Part shown: one piece after another, positions 1 through 7,766 of the stretch | Position numbering within the stretch: position 1 is the first letter of the stretch | Layout: each line of letters begins with the position of its first letter | Origin: Kiritimatiellia bacterium | GTDB taxonomy: Bacteria; Verrucomicrobiota; Kiritimatiellia; RFP12; UBA1067 | DNA: 35,116 bases | NCBI GenBank assembly: GCA_024405395.1 | Contig: JAKSOW010000023.1 | Span: 1 to 35,116 of the forward strand | Reading direction: 5' to 3' | The notes under the pieces: generated by a model | Databases searched by the model: none | Told to the model about the DNA's origin: nothing | The model's input: the letters and a program-made list of their open reading frames with translations, nothing else | Position numbers and translations under genes: made by a program

Positions 1-805
1 CGCTCTTCGGATAGCGGCCGAGGAACCAGTTGGCGACGTCGATGTTGTGCACGTGCTGCTCGCAGATGTGGTCGCCGGAAAGCTCGGTGAAGTTGAGCCA
101 GTTGTTGCAGAGGTAGTCCTTGTTGCTCATGCCGGGCACGCGGGCACGCACCCACGGCACGCGGCCGTTCCAATACACCTCGCCGCCCAGGATGGTGCCG
201 AGCTTGCCCTCGTCGAGAGCCTTCTTCACCATCAGGTAACCACGCTGATGACGGCGCTGCGTGCCGCACACGATCGTGAGCTTCTTCTCCGCGGCCAGCT
301 TCGAGGCGGCGATCATCTCGCGCACGCCAGGCGCATCCACGGCCACGCCCTTCTCGGCGAAGACGTGCTTGCCGGCCTGAATCGCGGCCATCGTGTGGCG
401 CGGACGGAAATTGAGCGGCGTCGTGAGGATCACGAGGTCCACATCCGCGCGCTTCATGATTTCCTTGTAGCCATTAGCGCCGCCGTAGGCGTTCTTCTTG
501 TCCACGCCGAACTTCTCGGCGGCGAACTCGGCCTTGTCGAGGAAATAGTCAGCGAAGGCCACCGGCTTGACCGTGACCTGCACGCCCTCGTTGCGGAGGA
601 TCTCGGCGGCCTGCAGCAGGTTGCCGAGCGCGCCCGCACGATAGAAGTCCTTGTCGCTGGCGGGCTTCCACTTGCCGCCCGTGCCGCGGCCGCCGCAGCC
701 GACAACCGCCACCTTGATTTCACGCGCGCCCGCCGCGAAGGCGCCACCTGCCGCCATCACGCCCGCCACCATAGCCGAACCCTTAAGAAAATCTCTGCGA
801 TTCAT
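1..805 (-). CDS. Tat-exported Gfo/Idh/MocA family oxidoreductase (3' end beyond window)
   Basis: This open frame starts at ATG 805 and runs off the left edge, so only about 268 N-terminal residues are visible. AGGAG lies about 8 bases before the ATG. The N terminus MNRRDFLKGS followed by a hydrophobic stretch is a twin-arginine signal. A Rossmann nucleotide-binding turn VAVVGCGGRG follows at about residues 32-41. K152 in HVFAEKG matches the conserved catalytic lysine of the E-K-P motif in this family, here with Gly for Pro. The later motif GDHICEQHVHNIDVANW is typical of exported PVC/Bacteroidetes members. The family performs NAD(P)-dependent oxidation or reduction of sugars and glycosides, and Tat export suits a protein folded around its cofactor. 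It is the last visible gene of a minus-strand cluster with a TIM-barrel protein and a DUF1080 protein, which suggests a 3-keto-glycoside role. The family call is firm; the substrate is unknown. Confidence 0.9.
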   Translation of the reverse strand, partial: MNRRDFLKGSAMVAGVMAAGGAFAAGAREIKVAVVGCGGRGTGGKWKPASDKDFYRAGALGNLLQAAEILRNEGVQVTVKPVAFADYFLDKAEFAAEKFGVDKKNAYGGANGYKEIMKRADVDLVILTTPLNFRPRHTMAAIQAGKHVFAEKGVAVDAPGVREMIAASKLAAEKKLTIVCGTQRRHQRGYLMVKKALDEGKLGTILGGEVYWNGRVPWVRARVPGMSNKDYLCNNWLNFTELSGDHICEQHVHNIDVANWFLGRYPKS

Positions 806-896
806 AGTTGTTACTCCTGATTAATTTTAAATTCACTTACGACGATCACGGGCTTCAAGGGACCTAAGGACATTACCCCTTCACCCTTCAACTCTC

Positions 897-1880
897 TCAC
901 GCCATCGCCCACTGCTCGCGCAGCATGGCGCACATCCGCGTAAGGATCTGGTGCTTCTCGACGTTGTCCGGGAAGATGGGCTTGCCCTTGGCGTCCTTGC
1001 CCTTGGCCACCCAGCCCGCCTCCATCGAGACGGCCCCGCGGTAGCCCAGCATCTTCAGGGCCGTGAAGCCCTCCACATAGTTGTCGAGCGCGCCGTCCGA
1101 GCCCGGAATCTTGCGGTTGCCGAGCGAAGCGATGTGGACGTGCGTCAGCAGATCGCCAGCCGAAAGGAATGGCCCGAAGAAATTCGGCTCTTCCTTGGAC
1201 ATGTGCCAGAAGTCGCCCATTACCGACGCACCCACGCCAAGCTCCTGGGCCATCTTCGCGCCATCCGCGACCTGACGGAGGAACGGCGTCTCCTTGCGCT
1301 GCAGCGGCTCCAGCACGATCTTTGTGCCGCAGGCCGCGGCCTTCTCGGCCAGACGGCGCCCCGTGTTGGTGACGAAATCCTCGCGCAGCTCCGTGAGACC
1401 CACCTCGGGCTTGCTGCGCGCCGGGCAGATGATCAGGCCCACGCTCTTGATCTGGCCCAGGATCTCCAGCACCGGCAGGAACTTCGCGACTTCCGCGTCG
1501 TTCTTCGCCTTGTCGGCATAGTCAAAGCGGGAGGGACCGCAGGCCGTCGCGCAGAAGAGCTTGCGCCCGTTCATCGCCTTGCCGAAGTCAAGCCCCTTCT
1601 CCAGCACCCATTCGCCCGTCTTGCCCGTGGGAATCTCCACGGCGGCATAGCCGTTCTGCTCAAGATAGTCGAGCTTGGCGTTGAAGTCGTCCGCCACGGG
1701 GATGGCACCCCACTGCAGGCACAGATTCAGCTGCGCAGGACGCTTTGGGGGCTTGATGTTGGGCTTGGCAAGCGCACCAGCCGGCGCACAGCACGAACCG
1801 CCCGCACAGCAATCGGCGGCAAGCACCGTGCCCGCCACAGAGGCGGCCAGACCGCCCGCGATGAAGTCTCTTCTGTTCAT
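897..1880 (-). CDS. Tat-exported sugar isomerase/epimerase-like TIM-barrel protein (AP_endonuc_2 fold)
   Basis: This is a 327-residue protein with a twin-arginine signal, MNRRDFIAGG. The rest resembles the xylose-isomerase-like / hydroxypyruvate-isomerase-like TIM-barrel superfamily. Four likely metal ligands of that fold are visible in order: Glu in VLEPL (about residue 191), Asp in MGDFWHM (about 221), His in HVHIAS (about 248) and Glu in SMEAGW (about 285). GGAG precedes the ATG. Just after the signal hydrophobic core sits a Cys-rich stretch, C24-C25 and C30-C31 in DCCAGGSCC, which is not usual for the family. The gene lies 63 bp after a DUF1080 gene and 91 bp before a Gfo/Idh/MocA gene. 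Relatives in such clusters act on keto-sugar intermediates as isomerases, lyases or hydratases, and the exact reaction here is not known. The start and family are well supported. Confidence 0.85.
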   Translation of the reverse strand: MNRRDFIAGGLAASVAGTVLAADCCAGGSCCAPAGALAKPNIKPPKRPAQLNLCLQWGAIPVADDFNAKLDYLEQNGYAAVEIPTGKTGEWVLEKGLDFGKAMNGRKLFCATACGPSRFDYADKAKNDAEVAKFLPVLEILGQIKSVGLIICPARSKPEVGLTELREDFVTNTGRRLAEKAAACGTKIVLEPLQRKETPFLRQVADGAKMAQELGVGASVMGDFWHMSKEEPNFFGPFLSAGDLLTHVHIASLGNRKIPGSDGALDNYVEGFTALKMLGYRGAVSMEAGWVAKGKDAKGKPIFPDNVEKHQILTRMCAMLREQWAMA

Positions 1881-1906
1881 GGGTTTATTCTCCGAAATGA
1901 GATGCC

Positions 1907-1935
1907 ATTTTACACGATTTCCGGGACTGGGGCAA
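1907..1935 (-). promoter_or_regulatory. Putative sigma70-type promoter before the TIM-barrel gene
   Basis: Read on the minus strand, TTGCCC (1930-1935) is followed after 17 bases by TAAAAT (1907-1912). The -10 element lies about 27 bases before the ATG at 1880, leaving room for a short leader with GGAG. It would allow the TIM-barrel and Gfo/Idh genes to be transcribed apart from the upstream genes. This is a pattern match only. Confidence 0.45.
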
Positions 1936-1943
1936 GCAGAAAT

Positions 1944-3113
1944 TCAGCGGACCTTCCAGCCCTTCTTCGTGCAGATGTCGCCCAGCGCAGCCGCGAGCGT
2001 GCAGTTCGGCGGCAGCACACCACCCTTCTGCAGCTTGTTGCAGATGCGCTTCAGGTCGGTGATCTCGCCGCGGCGGGCATCCTGGGCCTTGGCGTCAAGC
2101 GTCTTCACCCAATCCCGATAGGCAAACGCGTGCTTCAGGAACTCGTCTTTCCACACGCCTTCCTTGGCGTAGGAGACGACTTCCATCAAGGCGGCGAGCG
2201 TCGGCGCATCCATCTTGGACGTATCGATCTTCTTGAAGAGCTGATCCGCCGTCTTGCGACGCAGCGCCATCACATCCTCTTCCTTGGCCGCGGGGCCGCC
2301 ATGGGTCGTGTTGGCGTAGCGCGAGGGGATCTCGCGGATCCACACGTTGCGGAAGCGAACGGGATTGCCGTGATCCTGGAACTCCAGGGGCAGACGCGTC
2401 GCATGCGGCGCCAACGGACGGCGGTTGCAGTGCGTCGTGAGTCCCTCCATCTCCCAGTGGTCCTGCGTGAGCACGCCATTGTGGAACACCGTGACGCTGC
2501 CAGGCCACACCATCTTGCCATCCTTCCAGATCGGCTGGTGGAAGACGATGTCGTAGGTCTGCCACTCGCCCGGCTTGCGCGAGGCGTTCACCAGCGGCGG
2601 ATTCTCGGCATACACGGCCGACGCCTGCCCGTCCGCGTAGTTCGGGTTCGGATTGGGGTCCTTGGACGGATCCGTCTCGTAGGAATCAAGCACCTGAATC
2701 TCATAGCTGCCCATCAGGAACACGCCCGAATTGCCGCGTCCCTGGCCGAGGCCCTCGACCTTGCTCGGACTCGCCCACTCGATGTGCAGCTGGCAGTCGC
2801 CAAAAGCGTCTTTGGTCTGGATGTAGCCAGCCCCCTTCACGGACTGCATGGCGCCGTCCACAACCTGCCAATCGGCCTTGCGGTCCGTCTTCTTGTGCTG
2901 CCAGTTGCGCGTAAAGCTGTCGACCGTGCCGTCAAAGAGCAGCTTCGCATCACTCGGCACCTGTCCGGGATTGGCCGTCACCTTCACGGGGTTCGGCCGA
3001 TTCCGGTCATGCACCGCCCAGGCATGCTTTGCGTCCGGCACATCGCCATACACGCCTGCCTGCGCCGCCACCGCGCCCATCGCCACCACACCGACAATCA
3101 ACAGCTTTTTCAT
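1944..3113 (-). CDS. Exported DUF1080 protein (3-keto-disaccharide hydrolase domain)
   Basis: The start is placed at ATG 3113, where GAAAGG sits 5-6 bases upstream and a Sec signal peptide begins (MKKLLIVGVVAMGAVAAQA); an in-frame upstream extension lacks both. The 389-residue protein carries a DUF1080 domain, a concanavalin-like beta-sandwich. Family hallmarks include LLFDGTVDSFTRNW, GYIQTKDAFGDCQLHIEW, GRGNSGVFLMGSYEIQVLDS, GEWQTYDIVFHQP and VTVFHNGVLTQDH. About 120 C-terminal residues form a charged, helical-looking extension beyond the sandwich. DUF1080 enzymes act on 3-keto-glycosides made by Gfo/Idh/MocA oxidoreductases. The next two genes downstream encode an isomerase-like TIM barrel and such an oxidoreductase, so a shared pathway is likely. 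Substrate and linkage are not known. Confidence 0.85.
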   Translation of the reverse strand: MKKLLIVGVVAMGAVAAQAGVYGDVPDAKHAWAVHDRNRPNPVKVTANPGQVPSDAKLLFDGTVDSFTRNWQHKKTDRKADWQVVDGAMQSVKGAGYIQTKDAFGDCQLHIEWASPSKVEGLGQGRGNSGVFLMGSYEIQVLDSYETDPSKDPNPNPNYADGQASAVYAENPPLVNASRKPGEWQTYDIVFHQPIWKDGKMVWPGSVTVFHNGVLTQDHWEMEGLTTHCNRRPLAPHATRLPLEFQDHGNPVRFRNVWIREIPSRYANTTHGGPAAKEEDVMALRRKTADQLFKKIDTSKMDAPTLAALMEVVSYAKEGVWKDEFLKHAFAYRDWVKTLDAKAQDARRGEITDLKRICNKLQKGGVLPPNCTLAAALGDICTKKGWKVR

Positions 3114-3182
3114 TTTTAGCCTTTCAGATTCCACGATTTCACAAACTGCGACAAATTCCCCGCAACTTCGGAGACTTTAGCC

Positions 3183-4934
3183 CTACTTCTTCTTGCCCAT
3201 CACCTTCCGCACCAGCCGCTGCTGAAGGATCTTGCGCAGCTTCAGGAGCCCCAGGGTCACCAGCGCCACCGCCAGCAGGAAGAGCACCGCGGCACCAATC
3301 GCCGTCACGCCGCCGGCCGCAAAACCCTGCTTGAGCCACTTGTCGAGATTCTGGACGAACAGCTGCAGCACCGCCGTGCCCGAAGTGAGGATCATGAAGC
3401 ACATCGGGATGAACGCGATGTAGAACTTGAGGTTGTTCTTGAAGAGCCACAGCGAAGCCGTGAGCAGCGTGAGCGCCGCCAGCAGCTGGTTCGCGGAGGC
3501 AAACATCGTCCAGAGGTTCTTCGACATCGACGGGTTGAACACCAGCAAATAGATGCCAATGAGCACCACGACCGTCGTGGCGAAGTACATGTTGCGGTTA
3601 AGCCGCACCACCAGCGACTGCTTGGGCGCAGCTGCCGTCTTGTCAGCCTCGCCCGAGGCGGTGGCCGTAGACCAGATTTCCTGCCACACGAAGCGCGCCA
3701 GACGCGTACAGGCGTCGACGGAGGTCAGGAGGAACGCCGCCACCGACAGCAGCATGAAGCTCTCGGCCGTCTTCACGGGCAGGCCCATCTGTCCGCAGAA
3801 ACCGGCCAGACCCTGCGCAAAGAGCTTCACGGGCGGCATCGTCGCCAGCCCCTGAGCCAGGTTCTGCTGGGAACCGCAGGCCACGGCAAGGAGCGCGAGC
3901 AGCGCCACCACGCCTTCCAGGAGCATGCAGCCATAGCCCACAGGACGGATGTGCCGCTCGTTGTCCAGCTGCTTCGACGTGGTGCCCGAGGCCACCAACG
4001 CATGGAAGCCCGAACACGCGCCACACGCCACCGTCACGAACAGGAGCGGGAACAGGTATTTCGTGCCGCCGTTTGCGGCTGGCACCGTGAAGCCCGCGAA
4101 CGCATCGATCTGAATCGACGGATGCACCCAAAGGACCGCCGTAAGGCCGATTGCCAGCATCGCGTACAGAAGATAGCTGTTCAGGTAGTCGCGCGGCTGC
4201 AGCAGCAGCCACACCGGCAACGTGGAGGCCACGAAGCAGTAGACGAACAGCACCACCACCCAGATGGTGCGCGCCGTCTGCGCGGTCACCCCGAAGATCG
4301 CCATCAGATCGCACGGGAACACCACGCCGAACCACACGAGGAAGAACAGCAGCGGCACAAACACGAAACTGGCCGCCTTCACGCTCCACCGCCATTTGTA
4401 GACGCAGATGCCGAAAAGCGCCGCCTCGAAGATGCCGAGAAGCGACGAGGTGGCCACCTCGGGATTGGAAACAAAGGAGTCCGCCACCTGGCCCGTGAAG
4501 ACGGACATCACCAGCACCAGCGCCGAGAAGCAGAACAGCAGGAAGATCATCTTGCCCGGCCGCCCCAGCACTTCCTCGATCACGCTGCCGATGGACTTGC
4601 CTTCGTGGCGCACCGAGAGGAACAGCGTAAGCATGTCGTGCATCGACCCCACGAAGATGCAGCCGAGGATGATCCACAGCGCCACCGAAGCCCAGCCGAA
4701 CTCAGCGGCCAGGACGGGGCCGACGATGGGGCCGGCGCCGGCGATGGCGGCGAAATGGTGCCCGTACAGGACCGTGGGATGCGCCGGCACATAGTCGACT
4801 CCGTCGCCCAGGGTGTGGGCAGGCGTCGGCCGATTGGGGTCGACGCCGATGATGCGGGCGATGAACTTGGAGTAGAAAAGGTATGCGGCCGCAAAGCAGG
4901 CCACACCCAGAATCAGCAGCAGAGCACCATTCAT
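3183..4934 (-). CDS. cstA: CstA-family carbon starvation / peptide-pyruvate transporter
   Basis: This is a 583-residue, strongly hydrophobic polytopic membrane protein. The N-terminal part has hallmarks of the CstA family: DGVDYVPAHPTVLYGHHF, then AAIAGAGPIVGPVLAAEFGW, then CIFVGSMHDML (roughly residues 45-110). Many hydrophobic segments follow, and the C terminus is basic (RKVMGKKK). It is shorter than E. coli CstA or BtsT, both about 700 residues, but within the range of shorter family members. CstA-type proteins are inner-membrane transporters linked to peptide or pyruvate uptake during carbon limitation. The gene has its own well-placed -10 element upstream and is followed after 69 bp by the DUF1080 gene. 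The gene symbol reflects the family, not a proven substrate. Confidence 0.9.
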   Translation of the reverse strand: MNGALLLILGVACFAAAYLFYSKFIARIIGVDPNRPTPAHTLGDGVDYVPAHPTVLYGHHFAAIAGAGPIVGPVLAAEFGWASVALWIILGCIFVGSMHDMLTLFLSVRHEGKSIGSVIEEVLGRPGKMIFLLFCFSALVLVMSVFTGQVADSFVSNPEVATSSLLGIFEAALFGICVYKWRWSVKAASFVFVPLLFFLVWFGVVFPCDLMAIFGVTAQTARTIWVVVLFVYCFVASTLPVWLLLQPRDYLNSYLLYAMLAIGLTAVLWVHPSIQIDAFAGFTVPAANGGTKYLFPLLFVTVACGACSGFHALVASGTTSKQLDNERHIRPVGYGCMLLEGVVALLALLAVACGSQQNLAQGLATMPPVKLFAQGLAGFCGQMGLPVKTAESFMLLSVAAFLLTSVDACTRLARFVWQEIWSTATASGEADKTAAAPKQSLVVRLNRNMYFATTVVVLIGIYLLVFNPSMSKNLWTMFASANQLLAALTLLTASLWLFKNNLKFYIAFIPMCFMILTSGTAVLQLFVQNLDKWLKQGFAAGGVTAIGAAVLFLLAVALVTLGLLKLRKILQQRLVRKVMGKKK

Positions 4935-4962
4935 CCTATATATTGCCTTTCATTCGGCGGAG

Positions 4963-4992
4963 ATTATACCATAAAACCGAGCCGTCGGTCAG
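4963..4992 (-). promoter_or_regulatory. Putative promoter for the cstA-family gene
   Basis: On the minus strand a perfect TATAAT (4963-4968) is preceded after 18 bases by CTGACC (4987-4992), a weak -35 match that overlaps the stop codon of the preceding GH20-like gene. The -10 lies 29 bases before the cstA ATG, in an A/T-rich patch within GC-rich sequence. Carbon-starvation transporters are often separately regulated, which fits an internal promoter. No operator was identified. Confidence 0.55.
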
Positions 4993-6065
4993 ATCCGCGC
5001 GCGCCGAATCGCCTCGGCGATGAGGTCCGACGCCTGCCAGTGGAGACGGCGATAGGGCTCGATCGTCTTGATCCAGGGCGCCATCAGCATGCCCTTGAAG
5101 TGTTCACGCGGCAGCGCCTTGGCACAGTATTCCGCCATGCCGGGGAAATTGTCCAGATAGCCGTAGCAGTTGGAGCCGCAGGGAATCACGTCATAGCCGG
5201 CGTCCGTCAGCTTCGAATACAGCTGGATGAGCTTGTTCTCGCCAAACGGCGCCTTGGCGCTGTAGTTCCAGGGATTCTGCACCACGGTGCGGGGCATCTT
5301 CTTGGCGAACTCCTCCATCGGGTGGCGGCGCGCGTAGTCGCTCCACACCCAGGCGCGCGCACCGTGCTTCTCCACTTCCCGCACGAACCAGTTGATGTCG
5401 TGCCACCAGAGCTCGCCCTGCCGCATCACCAGCAGCGACGTATTGCGCTGGTAATTGGGCATGTCCTCCTCGTCAAAGCCGATGTGGAAGTCCTTCACTG
5501 GGCCAAACACGTCAAAGACGTCCTTGATCACGTCCGCACACACCTGATAGTACTTGGCGGTCGAGACCATGCGGGCATAGTCGCCCAGCCATTCGTCATG
5601 GGTGGTGGAGAAGTTGAGCTTCGGGATCACATAGAATCCCATGCCCCGCAGACGGTCCACTTCGGCCTTCAGGCGCTCCGGCGTCCAGCTGTCCTTCAGC
5701 GCCAGTTCCGGATGACTCGGATAGATCAGCCCCTCGCCCACGTCGAGCATGATGGTGTTGCAGCCATCCTTGAGGAGCTTGGCCGAGAGCTCGCCCCAGA
5801 ACTTCTCCTCGAAGTGCATCCGCTCCAGCGACTGATGCTCGGGCTTGGAGATGATCTCCCATTCCGCGTCCGTGAGGAACTTGGTCATGATGCCGTTGCG
5901 CTCGGGCACGCGCGGCAGGTCACCCCACATCTTGTGGCCGAAGTGGATGAGGTCGCACCAGAAGAAGTCCGGACGCTGGCCCGGCTTGACGGCGGCAGCC
6001 GGGCACGATGCCGCAGCGGCGGCCGCACCAAGGGCGGAAAGGAAACCACGACGATTGATGTTCAT
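4989..6065 (-). CDS. Tat-exported GH20-like (beta-N-acetylhexosaminidase-like) TIM-barrel protein
   Basis: ATG 6065 is chosen because AGGAG lies about 9 bases upstream and the protein then begins with a twin-arginine signal, MNINRRGFLSALG; a longer in-frame start would put this signal internal. The 358-residue protein looks like a single TIM barrel. HIGFDEED at about residues 193-200 resembles the GH20 catalytic H-x-G-x-D-E motif, with Asp-Glu as the presumed assisting and acid residues. Other barrel-like segments are NTIMLDVGEGLIYPSHPEL, GFYVIPKLNFSTTHDEW and ARAWVWSDYARRHP. There is no separate N-terminal GH20b-type domain, so the protein is shorter than classical hexosaminidases. It sits 31 bp after the ABC ATPase gene. 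With NagB in the other operon it hints at amino-sugar glycans. The family call is moderate; activity is not shown. Confidence 0.65.
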   Translation of the reverse strand: MNINRRGFLSALGAAAAAASCPAAAVKPGQRPDFFWCDLIHFGHKMWGDLPRVPERNGIMTKFLTDAEWEIISKPEHQSLERMHFEEKFWGELSAKLLKDGCNTIMLDVGEGLIYPSHPELALKDSWTPERLKAEVDRLRGMGFYVIPKLNFSTTHDEWLGDYARMVSTAKYYQVCADVIKDVFDVFGPVKDFHIGFDEEDMPNYQRNTSLLVMRQGELWWHDINWFVREVEKHGARAWVWSDYARRHPMEEFAKKMPRTVVQNPWNYSAKAPFGENKLIQLYSKLTDAGYDVIPCGSNCYGYLDNFPGMAEYCAKALPREHFKGMLMAPWIKTIEPYRRLHWQASDLIAEAIRRARI

Positions 6066-6096
6066 ATTCTCGTTCTCCTGTTGAAAAAACCTTAAG

Positions 6097-7020
6097 TCAT
6101 TGGGCAAAGCAGGCTACCCGACGTGCGTCCGCCCTCGTCTCGGGCGGCATCTCGCGCCGGCACCGATCCTGGGCACACGCGCAGCGCGGCGCAAACGCAC
6201 AGCCCGAAGGCCAGGCGTCCGGCGGCGGCACGGTGCCGGGGATGTCCGCCAACGGCGCGTCCCGCGGCGCGTCCAGGGCGGGCACCGCCGCCAGGAGCCC
6301 ACGCGTGTAGGGGTGGCGCGGCTTCGCCAGCACCTCCACCACGGGGCCAGACTCCACGATCGTGCCGGCGTACATCACGTTCACCTCGTCCATGCGCCCG
6401 GCCACCAGCCCCAGATTGTGGGTGATCAGCAGCACGGCCATGCCCGTCTCCGCCGCCAGCGAGTCGATGAGCTCCAGCACTTCGCGCTGCGTGGTGACAT
6501 CCAGCGCCGTCGTGGGCTCATCCGCCACCAGAAGCGCAGGCTCGGCCGCCAGCGCCATGGCAATCATCGCCCGCTGCTGCTGCCCGCCAGAAAGTTCACA
6601 GGGATAGGACGTGGCGGCCCGCACAGGATCCGGCAACCCTGTGCGCGCCAGCAACTCCACAATGCGCGCATCGCCAGCCTTGCGGTCCATGCCCTTCGGC
6701 AGGGCTTCGCGAATCTGGTCGCGGATGCGCATCACGGGATTGAGCGACTCCACCGGATTTTGGAATACATAGGCCAAACGGGCCTGGGGGCGATCAGCCG
6801 GCGCATTGAAGGCAATCGTGCCCGAAACCGAGGCCCGGTCAATGGGCGGCAAGCCCGCCAGCGACAACGCCGTCAGAGACTTGCCGCAGCCCGATTCACC
6901 CACAAGCGCCACCCGTCCATGCTCCGGCACGGCGAAGGACACGTCGCGCACCGGCACGATCTCACGCCCTTCCCGACGGAAGGCGACGCGCAAATGGCTG
7001 ACCTCAAGCAGATTTCCCAT
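6097..7020 (-). CDS. Oligopeptide/dipeptide-type ABC transporter ATP-binding protein (DppD/OppD-like)
   Basis: This is an ABC ATPase of about 307 residues. It has a Walker A (GESGCGKS, near residues 38-45), a signature motif (ELSGGQQQR), a Walker B (LLVADEPTTALD) and an H-loop (LLITHNLG). The C terminus has the oligopeptide-type tail with four cysteines in GCAFAPRCACAQDRC plus a final VACF, as in DppD/OppD. ATG 7020 gives the family-typical start MGNLLEVSHLRVAF and has GGA spaced upstream; ATG 7035, five codons earlier, has no visible Shine-Dalgarno and cannot be excluded. These proteins power peptide or sugar-oligomer import with two permeases, a binding protein and usually a second ATPase. 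None of those is encoded here, so the gene is an orphan in this window. It is 18 bp from the GT2 gene and probably cotranscribed. Confidence 0.9.
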   Translation of the reverse strand: MGNLLEVSHLRVAFRREGREIVPVRDVSFAVPEHGRVALVGESGCGKSLTALSLAGLPPIDRASVSGTIAFNAPADRPQARLAYVFQNPVESLNPVMRIRDQIREALPKGMDRKAGDARIVELLARTGLPDPVRAATSYPCELSGGQQQRAMIAMALAAEPALLVADEPTTALDVTTQREVLELIDSLAAETGMAVLLITHNLGLVAGRMDEVNVMYAGTIVESGPVVEVLAKPRHPYTRGLLAAVPALDAPRDAPLADIPGTVPPPDAWPSGCAFAPRCACAQDRCRREMPPETRADARRVACFAQ

Positions 7021-7038
7021 GGTGTTTTCCGACATGCG

Positions 7039-7749
7039 CTATCGCTTGCCGCCAAAGCGGATCTTGAAGACGAGCTTGAGCGTTTCGGTGGCGATCGAGC
7101 CCGTGATCTTGGAGTAACCCGCGCGCCGTTCCGTGAACGTGATGGGGATTTCCTTCAGTTTGAGCCCCATCTTCCACATCCGGTAGTTCATCTCCATCTG
7201 GAAGGAATAGCCGAACGACTGAATGGCCGAGAAGTCCCCCATCTTCTCCAGCGTCTCGCGGCGGAAGCACTTGAACCCACCCGTCGGGTCATTGACCGGC
7301 GTGCCCATCACCAGACGGATGAAGATCCCGCCGAAGCGCGAGATGAACCACCGCTTGAACGGCCACCCCACGCATTTGCCACCCTTCACGTAGCGGGAAC
7401 CGATCACGACATCGGCCTCTTCGGCGGCAGCCAACATCCGCGGCAGGTCCTTGGGGTCGTGGGAGAAGTCGCAGTCCATCTCGAATACGTGCGAAGCCCC
7501 CATCTCCAGCGCCTTGGCGAATCCCGCCACATAGGCGCGTCCCAGGCCCTCCTTCTTCGTGCGGTGAAGCACCGCCAGGCGCGGCTCCTTCGCGCACAGG
7601 CCATCGATGATGGCGCCCGTGCCGTCGGGAGAGTTGTCGTCGCAGAAGAGCACCATGCCCTCAGGCGGCAGATTCGCCAGCGCCGCCGCGGCCATCTCCG
7701 CGACGTTCTCCTTTTCGTTATAGGTGGGAATCACGACAATCGGCTTCAT
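7039..7749 (-). CDS. Polyprenol/dolichol-phosphate mannose synthase-like glycosyltransferase (GT2)
   Basis: The real product is 236 residues from ATG 7749; the longer in-frame extension is antisense or out-of-frame translation of the neighbouring GH28 gene. GT2 features are VVIPTYNEKENV at the N terminus, DDNSPDGTG, and the metal/nucleotide motif EMDCDFSHDPKDLP. PTGGFKCFRRETLE and FTERRAGYSKIT follow, as in DPM1-type enzymes. Such enzymes move a hexose from GDP- or UDP-sugar to a polyprenyl phosphate on the cytoplasmic face, supplying lipid-linked sugar for envelope glycans or protein O-mannosylation. No membrane anchor is seen at the C terminus, consistent with the short DPM1 form. It lies 17 bp after the GH28-like gene and ends 18 bp before the ABC ATPase. 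Donor and acceptor are not known. Confidence 0.9.
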   Translation of the reverse strand: MKPIVVIPTYNEKENVAEMAAAALANLPPEGMVLFCDDNSPDGTGAIIDGLCAKEPRLAVLHRTKKEGLGRAYVAGFAKALEMGASHVFEMDCDFSHDPKDLPRMLAAAEEADVVIGSRYVKGGKCVGWPFKRWFISRFGGIFIRLVMGTPVNDPTGGFKCFRRETLEKMGDFSAIQSFGYSFQMEMNYRMWKMGLKLKEIPITFTERRAGYSKITGSIATETLKLVFKIRFGGKR

Positions 7750-7766
7750 ACAGCCACGCAACTTTC

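Noticed and set aside
805..896. Promoter in the A/T-rich gap before the Gfo/Idh/MocA gene
   Set aside because: TAAAAT and TTGAAG are present, but the spacing is 23 bases and the 17-base alternative has a poor -10, so support is too weak.
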